Shown: positions 8,543 to 17,437, numbered from the stretch's first letter. The stretch is 64,000 nt of DNA from Eubacterium sp. (GCA_024698585.1 JAILRB010000054.1:1-64000); one strand, 5' to 3'. Notes: generated by a model from the letters alone, not told the origin. A program made the numbers and translations.

Positions 8543-9895
8543 TTGGCATTTGAAAACTTATCTGATAAATTACAAAATATATTTAAAAATCTGCGAAGCA
8601 AAGGTCGTCTGACAGAAGATGATGTAAAAGCTGCGATGAAAGAAGTTAAAATCGCATTATTGGAAGCGGATGTTAACTTTAAAGTCGTTAAAAACTTTAT
8701 CAAGACTGTTACGGAACGTGCAGTTGGACAGGATGTTATGACCAGTCTGACACCGGGGCAGATGGTAATTAAGATTGTTAACGAGGAATTAACTTCTTTA
8801 ATGGGAGATGAAACGACTGAGTTAAAACTTCTTCCAAGTAATGAAGTCACGGTCATCATGATGATGGGGCTTCAGGGTGCTGGTAAAACCACGACCACTG
8901 CAAAGATTGCTGGAAAGTTAAAGGCGAAGGGAAGAAAGCCGTTACTGGTAGCTTGTGACGTTTACAGACCCGCGGCCATCGAACAGCTGCAGATTAATGG
9001 GGAAAAGCAGGGAGTTCCTGTTTTTGCCATGGGCGATAAACAGAAGCCTTTGGACATTGCAAAGGCAGCCATAGAACATGCGAAAAAGAATGACAACAAT
9101 GTTGTTATTTTAGATACCGCTGGTCGTCTTCATGTAGATGAAGAAATGATGAACGAGCTGGTGGAAATCCGGGATAATATTGAACTGACCCAGACAGTAT
9201 TGGTGGTTGATGCCATGACCGGTCAGGATGCAGTCAATGTTGCCAAGGAATTTAATGAGAAAATCGGTATTGACGGTATTATCGTAACGAAATTGGATGG
9301 TGACACTCGTGGTGGTGCAGCGTTATCCATTAAGGCAATTACCGGAAAACCTATTTTATATATCGGTATGGGAGAAAAACTTTCCGATTTGGAACAGTTC
9401 TATCCGGACCGAATGGCTTCCAGAATTCTGGGAATGGGAGATGTGCTTTCTCTGATTGAAAAAGCAGAACAGACCATTGATCAGGATAAAGCAAAGGAAC
9501 TGGAGCAGCGAATGAAAAAAGCCCAGTTCACCTTTGAAGATTATCTGGAATATATGGGCCAGATTAAGAACATGGGAGGATTGTCTTCCCTGCTTAGCAT
9601 GATGCCGGGAGTTGGTGGAAAGATTTCTGACGATATGTTACCGGATGAAAAACAGCTTGGCAGAGTGGAAGCAATTATCTATTCCATGACAAAAGCAGAA
9701 CGGAATAATCCGGATTTGCTGAACCCTTCCAGAAAGCAGAGAATTGCTAAGGGTGCCGGTGTGGATATTTCTGAAGTGAACAGACTGGTAAAACAGTTTG
9801 AACAGGCCAGAAAAATGATGAAGAGTATGGGTGGCATGATGGGAGGAAAAGGAAAACGAAGAAGAGGTGGATTTAATCTACCGTTCGGTTTCTAA
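8543..9895 (+). CDS. ffh: Signal recognition particle protein Ffh (SRP54)
   Basis: GTPase subunit of the SRP, binds signal sequences and 4.5S/6S RNA and delivers ribosomes to FtsY. 450 residues: N domain, G domain with GLQGAGKTT (109-117), DTAGR and TKLDGD, then a methionine-rich M domain ending in a basic tail. Starts with TTG, fixed by AGGAGG at 8531-8536 and by homology of the first residues (AFENLSDKL). Downstream of ylxM and upstream of rpsP, the usual Firmicute order. Confidence 0.97.
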   Translation: MAFENLSDKLQNIFKNLRSKGRLTEDDVKAAMKEVKIALLEADVNFKVVKNFIKTVTERAVGQDVMTSLTPGQMVIKIVNEELTSLMGDETTELKLLPSNEVTVIMMMGLQGAGKTTTTAKIAGKLKAKGRKPLLVACDVYRPAAIEQLQINGEKQGVPVFAMGDKQKPLDIAKAAIEHAKKNDNNVVILDTAGRLHVDEEMMNELVEIRDNIELTQTVLVVDAMTGQDAVNVAKEFNEKIGIDGIIVTKLDGDTRGGAALSIKAITGKPILYIGMGEKLSDLEQFYPDRMASRILGMGDVLSLIEKAEQTIDQDKAKELEQRMKKAQFTFEDYLEYMGQIKNMGGLSSLLSMMPGVGGKISDDMLPDEKQLGRVEAIIYSMTKAERNNPDLLNPSRKQRIAKGAGVDISEVNRLVKQFEQARKMMKSMGGMMGGKGKRRRGGFNLPFGF

Positions 9896-9972
9896 CAAAA
9901 TGCATTCACGAAAACAACTTGTTTTCTTGATAATAAATAATTAATTATATATTTTACGGAGGTAAAGAAAAA

Positions 9973-10218
9973 ATGGCAGTAAAAATCAGATTAAAGAGAA
10001 TGGGAAAGAAGAGACATCCAATTTACAGAATCGTAGTAGCAGATTCAAGAGCGCCTAGAGACGGAAGATTCATCGAAGAAGTAGGAACATACGATCCTAA
10101 CCAGGAACCTAGCGTATTCGACGTTAAGGAAGAATCTGTAAAGAAATGGTTATCTAATGGTGCTCAGCCTACAGAAACTGTTGGAAAGTTGTTAAAGATT
10201 GCCGGAATTGAAAAATAA
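9973..10218 (+). CDS. rpsP: 30S ribosomal protein S16
   Basis: Structural protein of the small subunit, 81 residues, with the signature start [28 protein letters not shown] lies 10 bases upstream. First gene of the rpsP-khpA-rimM-trmD-rplS series; the 77-base gap after ffh has a weak hairpin (9910-9926) but no convincing independent promoter, so it is probably co-transcribed from upstream. Confidence 0.98.
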   Translation: MAVKIRLKRMGKKRHPIYRIVVADSRAPRDGRFIEEVGTYDPNQEPSVFDVKEESVKKWLSNGAQPTETVGKLLKIAGIEK

Positions 10219-10235
10219 GACTTGGAGGGACTTTC

Positions 10236-10463
10236 ATGAAAGAATTAGTTGAAACAATTGCAAAAGCACTTGTTGACTCTCCAGATAAAGTCGTTGTAAC
10301 TGAAAAAGAAAACGACAGAGAAATTGTAGTACAGTTACAGGTAGCTCAGGAAGATATGGGTAAGGTAATTGGAAAACAGGGAAGAATTGCCAAAGCAATT
10401 CGTTCAGTTGTTAAAGCAGCTGCAACAAAATCTGATAAAAAGGTTAAAGTTGAAATACTTTAA
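10236..10463 (+). CDS. khpA: KH-domain RNA-binding protein KhpA
   Basis: 75-residue single KH domain (formerly YlqC) with the GxxG loop IGKQGRIAKAI. In streptococci KhpA with KhpB binds RNA and affects cell elongation and division; here the function is inferred from the family. It lies between rpsP and rimM as in other Firmicutes, 17 bases after rpsP, and is followed by a hairpin. Confidence 0.94.
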   Translation: MKELVETIAKALVDSPDKVVVTEKENDREIVVQLQVAQEDMGKVIGKQGRIAKAIRSVVKAAATKSDKKVKVEIL

Positions 10464-10471
10464 GCAAGTGC

Positions 10472-10502
10472 ACAGCGCTGGATGATTTCAGCGCTGTATT
10501 TT
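10472..10502 (+). terminator. Hairpin, partial terminator or attenuator between khpA and rimM
   Basis: Perfect nine-base stem ACAGCGCTG (10472-10480) / CAGCGCTGT (10489-10497) followed by ATTTT. The T run is short, so this may reduce rather than stop transcription into rimM-trmD, or stabilise the upstream mRNA. Confidence 0.6.
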
Positions 10503-10521
10503 ATATTAAAGGAGTAAAGAT

Positions 10522-11031
10522 TTGGAAAAATATTTTCGTGTTGGTGTAATTGCGAATACTCATGGTGTTCGTGGAGAAGTAAAGGTTTATCCTACCACAG
10601 ATGATGTGAAACGCTTCAGTGATTTAGAAGAAGTGATTTTAGATACGAAAAAAGAACAGAAGGTTCTGCACGTAACAGGCGTGAAATATTTTAAAAACAT
10701 GGCAATTTTACGATTTGCCGAGTTTGACAACATGGATCAGGTAATTCCTTTAAAGGGAATGGATTTGCTGGTAGACAGAGAACATGCCATTCCACTGGAA
10801 GAAGGGGAATACTATATTGCTGACATTATTGGAAGCCGTGTAGTGACTGATACGGATGAAGAATTAGGAACATTGACTGATGTTCTTCAGACCGGAGCCA
10901 ATGATGTTTATATTGTAAAAACAGCATCCGGAAAGGAAGTCTTGCTTCCGGTCATTGAAGAATGTGTTTTAGATAGAGATTTAGAAAAGAAAGTAGTTAC
11001 AGTTCATTTGATGAAAGGATTAATGGATTAA
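10522..11031 (+). CDS. rimM: 16S rRNA maturation factor RimM
   Basis: Assists assembly of the 30S head and binds S19. 169 residues: N-terminal RimM barrel opening FRVGVIANTHGVRGEVKV and a C-terminal PRC barrel from about 95. The start is TTG at 10522, supported by AAAGGAG at 10508-10514 and by the family N-terminus. Its stop overlaps the trmD start by one base (TAATG), so the two are translationally coupled. Confidence 0.96.
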   Translation: MEKYFRVGVIANTHGVRGEVKVYPTTDDVKRFSDLEEVILDTKKEQKVLHVTGVKYFKNMAILRFAEFDNMDQVIPLKGMDLLVDREHAIPLEEGEYYIADIIGSRVVTDTDEELGTLTDVLQTGANDVYIVKTASGKEVLLPVIEECVLDRDLEKKVVTVHLMKGLMD

Positions 11032-11756
11032 TGAATTTTCATGTTTTAACATTGTTTCCGGAAATGATTGCGCAGGGGGTGGGAACCAGTATTACCGGTC
11101 GTGCCATGGATAAGGGCTTGATTTCGGTAAATGCGGTGAACATCAGAGACTTTGCGGGAAATAAACATGGTCAGGTGGATGACTATCCATATGGAGGAGG
11201 TGCCGGTATGGTGATGCAGCCGGGGCCGGTGTATCGCAGTTACGAATCCGTGGTGGAGAAAATTGGTTACAAGCCCCGTGTAGTTTATATGACACCTCAG
11301 GGAAAAGTATTCAATCAGAAAATGGCAGAGGAGTTTGCTGGGGAAAAAGACCTGGTATTTCTATGTGGTCATTATGAAGGGATTGATGAACGGGTTCTGG
11401 ATATGATTGTAACGGATCATGTGTCCATTGGAGACTATGTCCTTACCGGTGGAGAATTACCATCTATGGTAATGATTGATTGCATTTCCAGATTAGTACC
11501 GGGTGTGTTACATAATGATGTATCTGCTGAGTTTGAGAGCTTTCAGGATAATTTATTGGAATATCCACAGTATACCCGCCCGGCGGAGTTTGAGGGAGTG
11601 AAGGTTCCGGATATTCTGCTTTCCGGAGATCATGCCAAGGTGGATCAGTGGAGAAGAGAGCAGTCTTTAAAGAGGACATTAGAACGTAGACCGGATTTGC
11701 TGGAAGAGGCAGTGCTGGATGAAGCAGATAAAAAATATTTAGAAAGTATTTGTTAA
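11031..11756 (+). CDS. trmD: tRNA (guanine-37-N1)-methyltransferase TrmD
   Basis: Methylates G37 next to the anticodon with SAM, preventing +1 frameshifts. 241 residues, SPOUT fold; the knotted SAM site shows as GDYVLTGGELP and the N-terminus FHVLTLFPEM is typical. Overlaps rimM by one base. No terminator separates it from rplS, but rplS has its own promoter just after the trmD stop. Confidence 0.97.
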   Translation: MNFHVLTLFPEMIAQGVGTSITGRAMDKGLISVNAVNIRDFAGNKHGQVDDYPYGGGAGMVMQPGPVYRSYESVVEKIGYKPRVVYMTPQGKVFNQKMAEEFAGEKDLVFLCGHYEGIDERVLDMIVTDHVSIGDYVLTGGELPSMVMIDCISRLVPGVLHNDVSAEFESFQDNLLEYPQYTRPAEFEGVKVPDILLSGDHAKVDQWRREQSLKRTLERRPDLLEEAVLDEADKKYLESIC

Positions 11757-11761
11757 ATCAC

Positions 11762-11790
11762 TTGCATTCTGTGGAAACCTATGGTATTAT
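11762..11790 (+). promoter_or_regulatory. Extended -10 sigma-A promoter of rplS
   Basis: TTGCAT (11762-11767), 17-base spacer, TATTAT (11785-11790) preceded by TGG, an extended -10. The start near 11797 leaves a leader of about 70 bases before rplS. Confidence 0.7.
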
Positions 11791-11812
11791 ATTAAACGCT
11801 GTAAAAAGAAAA

Positions 11813-11846
11813 GATGGTCCTCTGTTACGGAAGTATTAAGAACATC
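11813..11846 (+). promoter_or_regulatory. Candidate L19 leader hairpin
   Basis: GATG (11813-11816) pairs with CATC (11843-11846), enclosing a second imperfect stem CCTCTG (11819-11824) / CGGAAG (11828-11833) around a TTA loop. An L19 leader RNA family occurs ahead of rplS in low-GC Gram-positives; position and size fit, but I cannot match its covariance model here. Confidence 0.4.
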
Positions 11847-11867
11847 GGAATAAATAAGGAGGCTATT

Positions 11868-12212
11868 ATGCAGGAATTAATTAAGGAAATTGAAGCAGCT
11901 CAGATTAAAGAAGTTGCAGACTTTAACGTAGGTGACACTATTAAGGTTCACGCTAAGATTGTGGAAGGAAACCGTGAAAGAATTCAGGTTTTCGAAGGTT
12001 TAGTAATGAAGAAGCAGGGTGGAAGCAACCGTGCAACATTTACTGTAAGAAAATTATCGAATGGTATCGGTGTAGAAAGAACTTGGCCATTATACTCTCC
12101 AACAATCGATAAGATTGAAGTTGTTAGAAAGGGTAAAGTAAGACGTGCTAAGCTTAACTACATCAGAAGCAGAGTAGGTAAGGCTGCAAAGGTTAAAGAA
12201 TTAGTTAAATAA
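11868..12212 (+). CDS. rplS: 50S ribosomal protein L19
   Basis: Structural protein at the subunit interface. 114 residues from the chosen start ([18 protein letters not shown]...). An in-frame ATG at 11814 would add 18 unrelated residues and lies inside the leader hairpin; AAGGAGG at 11856-11862 belongs to the ATG at 11868. Own promoter upstream and strong terminator downstream, so it can be made independently of trmD. Confidence 0.97.
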   Translation: MQELIKEIEAAQIKEVADFNVGDTIKVHAKIVEGNRERIQVFEGLVMKKQGGSNRATFTVRKLSNGIGVERTWPLYSPTIDKIEVVRKGKVRRAKLNYIRSRVGKAAKVKELVK

Positions 12213-12230
12213 TAAGATTTAACTTATGAA

Positions 12231-12259
12231 AAGGAACGAGTGGTCACTCGTTCCTTTTT
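12231..12259 (+). terminator. Rho-independent terminator after rplS
   Basis: Twelve-base stem AAGGAACGAGTG (12231-12242) / CACTCGTTCCTT (12245-12256) with a T run to 12259. Confidence 0.92.
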
Positions 12260-12283
12260 AAAGTTTTAGGGAGGAATTAAGGT

Positions 12284-13138
12284 ATGAGCGAGAATAAAGT
12301 AAATTACCAGTGGTATCCGGGACATATGACGAAGGCTGTTCGTCAGATGAAGGAAGATATTAAGTTGATTGATCTTGTAATTGAATTATTGGATGCGAGA
12401 ATTCCTTTGAGCAGCCGTAATCCGGATATTGATAGTTTGGGACAGAATAAGGCTAGACTTGTTTTACTAAACAAGGCTGATCTAGCGGATGAAGAACTAA
12501 ATCAGAAATGGCTTAATTACTTTAAGGAAAAAGGAATTGTTGCCTTGAAAATCAATTCAAAAAATAAGCAGGGAATTAAGGAAATCAACAATGCTGTTCT
12601 GGTGGCTTGTAAAGAAAAGATTGAACGGGATAAACGCAAAGGAATTAAGAACAGACCGGTTCGTGCCATGGTAGTTGGCATTCCAAACGTAGGAAAATCT
12701 ACATTCATTAATGCTTATGCCGGACGTTCTGCAGCTAAGACCGGAAATAAACCGGGGGTAACAAAGGGGAAGCAGTGGATTCGACTCAATAAGACATTGG
12801 AATTGCTGGATACGCCGGGAATTCTCTGGCCGAAGTTTGATGACCAGCAGATTGGTCTGAATCTGGCGTTGATTGGTTCCATCAATGATAATATTCTGGA
12901 TGTTTCTGAGATGGCATATCAGTTAATTAAAATGTTAAATGATGTATATCCAACCGTTATCTGTGAACGTTATAACATTGAAGGAAATGAAGATCCGTTG
13001 GAAATTATGAATCAGGTTGCCGAAGTCCGTGGATGTAAATTGAAAGGAAATCTGCCAGATCTTGAAAAGGCAAGCGGCATTATTTTAGATGATTTCAGAA
13101 GTGGAAAATTAGGAAAGATTACTCTGGATCGCTTGTAG
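12284..13138 (+). CDS. rbgA: Ribosome biogenesis GTPase RbgA (YlqF)
   Basis: Late 50S assembly GTPase. 284 residues with the circularly permuted G-domain order: G4 LLNKADLAD comes before G1 GIPNVGKSTF and G3 DTPGILWP, which is diagnostic of the YlqF/YawG family. The N-terminal WYPGHMTKAVRQM is typical. GGGAGGAA lies upstream. Followed 12 bases later by rnhB, as in Bacillus (ylqF-rnhB). Confidence 0.96.
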   Translation: MSENKVNYQWYPGHMTKAVRQMKEDIKLIDLVIELLDARIPLSSRNPDIDSLGQNKARLVLLNKADLADEELNQKWLNYFKEKGIVALKINSKNKQGIKEINNAVLVACKEKIERDKRKGIKNRPVRAMVVGIPNVGKSTFINAYAGRSAAKTGNKPGVTKGKQWIRLNKTLELLDTPGILWPKFDDQQIGLNLALIGSINDNILDVSEMAYQLIKMLNDVYPTVICERYNIEGNEDPLEIMNQVAEVRGCKLKGNLPDLEKASGIILDDFRSGKLGKITLDRL

Positions 13139-13150
13139 AATGGAGAGGTT

Positions 13151-13906
13151 ATGGAAAGCATTAGTCAGATTAAAACAATCTTAAAAGAAACAAAAGATAC
13201 AGAGATGGATTCGTTTATTGCACAGTACTCCGCAGATGAACGAAGTGGTGTGCAGGCGTTGGTGAAAAGTGCTGCCAAGAAAAAAGCGGCATATGAGGCG
13301 GAATTGCAGAGAACCTATCTCTTAACGGAGTTTGAACGAAAATATGCCAATGAGGGCTATATTTGCGGAATTGACGAGGTCGGACGAGGCCCTTTAGCAG
13401 GCCCGGTGGTTGCCGGAGCGGTCATTTTACCAAGGGACTGCGATATTTTATACATTAATGATTCAAAGAAATTGTCAGCGAAAAAAAGAGAAGAACTGTT
13501 TACCGAAATCATGGAAAAAGCGGTTTCTGCCACTACGGCGTTATCCACGCCGGAACTGATTGATGACATTAATATCTTACAGGCAACTTATGCGGCGATG
13601 CGAAAGGCAATTGAACAACTCAGTGTCCGCCCGGATCTTTTACTGAATGATGCGGTAAAGATTCCGGGGGTTGATATCAAGCAGGTTGGAATCATTAAAG
13701 GAGATGCGAAAAGTATTTCCATCGGTGCTGCCAGCATCATTGCGAAAGTTACTAGAGATGCCATGATGGTGGAATACGATAAAATTTATCCGGAATATGA
13801 TTTCGCTTCCAATAAGGGGTATGGTTCTGCGAAACATATTGAAGCTTTAAAGAAGTATGGACCATGTCCGATTCATAGAAAGTCCTTTATCGGGAATTTT
13901 ATCTGA
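13151..13906 (+). CDS. rnhB: Ribonuclease HII
   Basis: Cleaves the RNA strand of RNA-DNA hybrids and removes single ribonucleotides from DNA. 251 residues: an N-terminal extension of about 70 residues (seen in Bacillus RNase HII), then the catalytic domain starting CGIDEVGRGPLAGPVV with Asp75-Glu76, followed by NDSKKLSAKKRE and GDAKSISIGAASIIAKVTRD. Short GGAGAGG precedes the ATG. The 262 bases after it hold the hairpin array. Confidence 0.96.
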   Translation: MESISQIKTILKETKDTEMDSFIAQYSADERSGVQALVKSAAKKKAAYEAELQRTYLLTEFERKYANEGYICGIDEVGRGPLAGPVVAGAVILPRDCDILYINDSKKLSAKKREELFTEIMEKAVSATTALSTPELIDDINILQATYAAMRKAIEQLSVRPDLLLNDAVKIPGVDIKQVGIIKGDAKSISIGAASIIAKVTRDAMMVEYDKIYPEYDFASNKGYGSAKHIEALKKYGPCPIHRKSFIGNFI

Positions 13907-13923
13907 TGATTTCAGAGAACGAA

Positions 13924-14145
13924 GCATAAAAAATGAAAGATTTAGCCGGGTTTATGCATTGAATGTGCGAAATATATTTGCGAAATGCATAGATTTTAAA
14001 ATATATGAAATATTTTATGCACTTTGTGGAGTAAGAACGAAAAATAATGCATAGAAAGTTGAAAAAAGAATATAATCTATGCATTTTATGGTGTTTAAGC
14101 CTAAAGATGATGCACAGAAATGAAAAGAAAAACTTATTTTTGTGC
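13924..14145. repeat. Four tandem degenerate 62-63 nt hairpin units
   Basis: Units begin at 13924, 13987, 14049 and 14112 (steps 63, 62, 63). Each has a 7-base left arm, exactly 20 bases of loop, and a 7-base right arm: GCATAAA/TTTATGC (13924-13930, 13951-13957), GCATAGA/TTTATGC (13987-13993, 14014-14020), GCATAGA/TCTATGC (14049-14055, 14076-14082), GCACAGA/TTTGTGC (14112-14118, 14139-14145). Stem position 4 changes from T-A to C-G in unit 4, and position 6 runs A-T, G.T, G-C, G.T, so pairing is kept while sequence drifts. All loops contain TGAAA. The tail of unit 4 runs into the yraN ribosome binding site. Function unknown. Confidence 0.85.
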
Positions 14146-14168
14146 GCATTGGGCTTTTAGGGGGAAGA

Positions 14169-14519
14169 ATGAATAAAAGAATGATTGGTAGTATTTATGA
14201 AGATGCTGCAGCGGCGTATCTACAATCCAATGGTTTTGTGATTCTTGAAAGGAATTACAGGAATAAAATCGGGGAGATTGATATTGTAGCAAAGAAGAAT
14301 GATAAGATTTCTTTTGTGGAAGTGAAATTTCGTCAAAATCAAAGTTTTGGGGATGCTGTAGAGGCTGTAAATGATAAAAAGCTTCGAAAAATTTATAAGA
14401 TTGCACAATGGTATTTGTTAGAACATCCGGAACTTCAAAATTTTGAAGTACAAATTGATGCTTTAGCGATTACGGGAAATCAGATTCAGCACTATGAAAA
14501 CTGTTATGGAGGAATGTGA
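14169..14519 (+). CDS. YraN/UPF0102 family putative endonuclease
   Basis: 116-residue nuclease-fold protein with the family motifs GEIDIVAKKND and FVEVKFRQNQSFGDAVEAV, the D-ExK core of restriction-endonuclease-like enzymes, and the C-terminal KIAQWYL helix. Cellular role unproven; the family often follows rnhB. An ATG at 14142 in frame would extend it into the hairpin array; AGGGGGA at 14159-14165 fits the ATG at 14169, although the spacing is short. A further ATG lies at 14181. Overlaps pgeF. Confidence 0.9.
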   Translation: MNKRMIGSIYEDAAAAYLQSNGFVILERNYRNKIGEIDIVAKKNDKISFVEVKFRQNQSFGDAVEAVNDKKLRKIYKIAQWYLLEHPELQNFEVQIDALAITGNQIQHYENCYGGM

Positions 14520-15367
14520 TGAATTTTGTTCAGTTAAATAAATATGCAGGAAATACGACGAAAGTAAAATTTTCCACGATTCCGTATCTTGTCTATCCGG
14601 CACTGGAGTCCATTGATTTTATCAGACACGGTTTTTCCACGAGACTGGGTGGTGTCAGTGAAGGACACCTGGCAAGTATGAATCTTGGATGGGAGCGGGA
14701 TGATCTGAGAGAAAATGTGGTGAAGAATCATGAAATCATCGCTGAGGCAATGGGTTTTGATGCGAAAAACATTGTGACTAGTCATCAGACGCATACCACC
14801 AATGTTCGGTTGGTAACGAAGGAAGATTGCGGAAAAGGCATTTACCGGGAGCGGGATTTTGATAATGTGGATGGATTGATTACCCAGGAAAAAAATGTGG
14901 TACTGGCGACTTACTTTGCTGATTGCGTTCCGTTGTTTCTGGTGGATCCGAAACAGAAAGCTATAGGACTTTCTCATTCCGGATGGAAAGGAACGGTTGG
15001 GAAAATCGGAAAGAAAACCATTGAAAAAATGGAGGAATGTTTTGGAACAAAGCCGGAGGATGTGATTGCCTGTGTGGGACCTTCCATCTGTCAGGAGTGC
15101 TATGAAGTCAGTGGCGATGTAGCAAGACAGTTTCAAGAGGTGTTTCCTAAACATCGGAATGAAATTTTGAAAGACCGAGGTTCAGATAAATATTTACTGA
15201 ACTTGTGGAAATGTAATGAACTGATTTTCCAGGAAAGCGGTGTGCGACCGGAACATATTCATGTAACAGATGTTTGTACCTGCTGTAATACGGATGTGTT
15301 GTTTTCCCACCGGGGACATCAGGGAAAAAGAGGCAATCTTGCAGCATTTCTGGAAATCAAAGAATAG
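14519..15367 (+). CDS. pgeF: Peptidoglycan editing factor PgeF (YfiH/YlmD family)
   Basis: Cytosolic Cu/Zn-binding protein of the 'laccase-domain' family; members act on purine nucleosides and E. coli YfiH is reported to keep L-Ser out of peptidoglycan precursors. 282 residues with the motifs SHQTHTTNV, FADCVPLFLVDP and SHSGWKGTVGKI, and C-terminal VCTCCNTDVLFSHR supplying the Cys/His ligands. GGAGG at 14508-14512 suits the ATG at 14519, whose A is the last base of the yraN stop; a GTG three bases earlier is less likely. Confidence 0.92.
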   Translation: MNFVQLNKYAGNTTKVKFSTIPYLVYPALESIDFIRHGFSTRLGGVSEGHLASMNLGWERDDLRENVVKNHEIIAEAMGFDAKNIVTSHQTHTTNVRLVTKEDCGKGIYRERDFDNVDGLITQEKNVVLATYFADCVPLFLVDPKQKAIGLSHSGWKGTVGKIGKKTIEKMEECFGTKPEDVIACVGPSICQECYEVSGDVARQFQEVFPKHRNEILKDRGSDKYLLNLWKCNELIFQESGVRPEHIHVTDVCTCCNTDVLFSHRGHQGKRGNLAAFLEIKE

Positions 15368-15377
15368 CGGAAAAGAA

Positions 15378-15406
15378 TTTACAAATCAGTGTAGTTATTG
15401 TAAAAT
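15378..15406 (+). promoter_or_regulatory. Sigma-A promoter of der operon
   Basis: TTTACA (15378-15383), 17-base spacer, TAAAAT (15401-15406), followed by a short leader to AGGAGG and the der ATG. Confidence 0.6.
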
Positions 15407-15440
15407 TTAAAAGATACGGACTGTACAGATAGGAGGAAAT

Positions 15441-16766
15441 ATGAATAAACCAATCGTTGCAATCGTTGGACGTCCAAACGTAGGAAAATCAACTTTGTTT
15501 AATGCTCTGGCAAAACAGATGATTTCCATTGTTAAGGACACTCCGGGGGTTACCAGAGATCGAATTTATGCAGATATTGACTGGTTAAATTACCAGTTTA
15601 CATTAATAGATACCGGTGGTATTGAGCCGGATAGTAATGACATTATTTTGTCCCAGATGAGAGAACAGGCACAGATCGCCATTGACACTGCGGATGTCAT
15701 TATTTTTATGACAGACGTGAAGCAGGGATTAATTGATTCCGATTCTAAGGTGGCAGATATGCTTCGTAAGAGCAGAAAGCCTGTTGTGTTGGTTGTTAAT
15801 AAGGTGGACAATTTCAATAAGATGATGGCTGATGTTTATGAATTTTACAATTTAGGAATTGGTGATCCGATTCCGATTTCATCGACACAGCGAAGTGGTT
15901 TAGGAGATATGCTGGATGTTGTAACAGGATATTTTGCCGAACTGGAAAAAGATGAGGATGAAGATGATGACAGACCACGAATTGCGGTAGTAGGAAAACC
16001 GAATGTAGGAAAGTCATCCTTGATTAATAAGTTGACCGGTCAGAGTCGTGTGATTGTTTCTGATATTGCAGGAACAACCCGTGATGCCATTGATACGGAA
16101 ATTGAATACAATGGTAAGGAATATGTGTTTATTGACACGGCGGGACTTCGTCGAAAAGCAAAGGTTAAGGAAGATATTGAGCGATTCAGTGTGATTCGTA
16201 CTGTAACAGCAGTAGAACGTGCGGATGTGGTCATTATCCTGATTGATGCAGTGGAAGGTGTCACAGAACAGGATGCGAAAATCGCGGGAATTGCCCATGA
16301 AAATGGAAAAGGTGTTATCATTGCTGTCAATAAATGGGATGCCATTGAGAAAAATGATAAGACAATTTACGAGTATCAGAAGGATGTAAAGAGTGTGCTG
16401 TCCTTTATGCCATATGCAGAAATGATGTTTATTTCTGCAAAGACAGGACAAAGACTTTCGAAAATGTTTGATACCATTGATTCGGTCATTGAAAACCATG
16501 CAATGCGTATTGAAACCGGTGTCCTGAATGAAATCATGGCGGAAGCAGTTGCAATGCAACAGCCACCATCAGATAAGGGAAAACGATTAAAGTTATTCTA
16601 TATCACTCAGGTAAGCGTAAAACCGCCAACATTTGTTATTTTCGTTAATGATAAAAAATTAATGCATTTTTCATATACCAGATATATTGAAAACAGAATT
16701 CGTGAGGCCTTTGGCTTTAGAGGGACTCCGCTGAAATTTATTATTCGTGAGAGAAAAGGAGACTAG
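15441..16766 (+). CDS. der: Ribosome-associated GTPase Der (EngA)
   Basis: Double-GTPase needed for 50S subunit assembly. 441 residues: first G domain with GRPNVGKST (10-18), second with GKPNVGKSS (about 184-192), each with DTGG/DTAG and NKxD motifs, joined by an acidic linker ([12 protein letters not shown]), and a C-terminal KH-like domain. AGGAGG upstream. Heads a der-plsY-gpsA run, a common Clostridia arrangement. Confidence 0.97.
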   Translation: MNKPIVAIVGRPNVGKSTLFNALAKQMISIVKDTPGVTRDRIYADIDWLNYQFTLIDTGGIEPDSNDIILSQMREQAQIAIDTADVIIFMTDVKQGLIDSDSKVADMLRKSRKPVVLVVNKVDNFNKMMADVYEFYNLGIGDPIPISSTQRSGLGDMLDVVTGYFAELEKDEDEDDDRPRIAVVGKPNVGKSSLINKLTGQSRVIVSDIAGTTRDAIDTEIEYNGKEYVFIDTAGLRRKAKVKEDIERFSVIRTVTAVERADVVIILIDAVEGVTEQDAKIAGIAHENGKGVIIAVNKWDAIEKNDKTIYEYQKDVKSVLSFMPYAEMMFISAKTGQRLSKMFDTIDSVIENHAMRIETGVLNEIMAEAVAMQQPPSDKGKRLKLFYITQVSVKPPTFVIFVNDKKLMHFSYTRYIENRIREAFGFRGTPLKFIIRERKGD

Positions 16767-16768
16767 AG

Positions 16769-17437
16769 ATGATTTGGCAGAAAGCATTATCCGTTTTAAT
16801 CGGTTATGGATTTGGATTATTTCAGACTGCGTTTATTATCGGTAAATTAAATCATATTGATATCAGGGATTACGGAAGCGGAAATTCCGGTACTACGAAT
16901 GCGATGCGTACTCTTGGAAAAAAGAGTGGGTTTATTACATATTTTGGAGATATGTTTAAGGCTGTATTGGCGATTATCGTGACTTATTTCCTGTTTTCTA
17001 AGAATTGTAATGACCATCAGTTCTTAATCGCTTTATACACCGGTTTTGGAGCAATTTTAGGACATAATTTTCCGTTCTATATGAATTTCCGTGGAGGAAA
17101 GGGGATTGCGACGTTTTCCGGATTGGTGATTGGACTTTTAATGTTCGATTGGAAATTCTTTGCATTTGGATTCGTAATATTCTTCGGAACATTGCTTATC
17201 ACAAAATATGTATCTTTGAGCTCACTGGTATTGATGTTCTGTTTCTTTGTGGAAATGGTTGTGTTTGGACAGTTAAAAATGATCCACGGACTTCATGACA
17301 GTGACCGTTTGGAAGCATATATTTTAGCGTTTGTTCTTATGGCGTTGTCGTTCATCAGACATCGTGCAAATATCAAACGATTATTAAGCGGCACAGAGCG
17401 CCGTGTTGGGGATAAAAAGGAGGCAAAACATGTCTAA
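16769..17437 (+). CDS. plsY: Glycerol-3-phosphate acyltransferase PlsY
   Basis: Membrane enzyme that acylates glycerol-3-phosphate with the acyl-phosphate made by PlsX. 222 residues with about five membrane segments and the conserved loops DYGSGNSGTTNAMRTLG, GHNFPFYMNFRGGKG and a final RHRANIKRLLSGTE. Begins 2 bases after der and overlaps gpsA by 8 bases, so substrate-making (GpsA) and substrate-using (PlsY) enzymes are coupled. Confidence 0.96.
   Translation: MIWQKALSVLIGYGFGLFQTAFIIGKLNHIDIRDYGSGNSGTTNAMRTLGKKSGFITYFGDMFKAVLAIIVTYFLFSKNCNDHQFLIALYTGFGAILGHNFPFYMNFRGGKGIATFSGLVIGLLMFDWKFFAFGFVIFFGTLLITKYVSLSSLVLMFCFFVEMVVFGQLKMIHGLHDSDRLEAYILAFVLMALSFIRHRANIKRLLSGTERRVGDKKEAKHV

Noticed and set aside
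9927-9955. TTGATA-N17-TATTTT as an rpsP promoter
   Set aside because: Transcription would start at about 9962, at the end of the ACGGAGG site, leaving the ribosome binding site off the mRNA.
13857-14054. 65-codon open frame after rnhB
   Set aside because: No ribosome binding site, overlaps the end of rnhB, and lies over the hairpin array, which explains the sequence better.
13924-14145. CRISPR-like array
   Set aside because: Repeats are not near-identical, the conserved parts are inverted 7-base arms rather than a direct repeat of 25-36 bases, and no cas genes are near.
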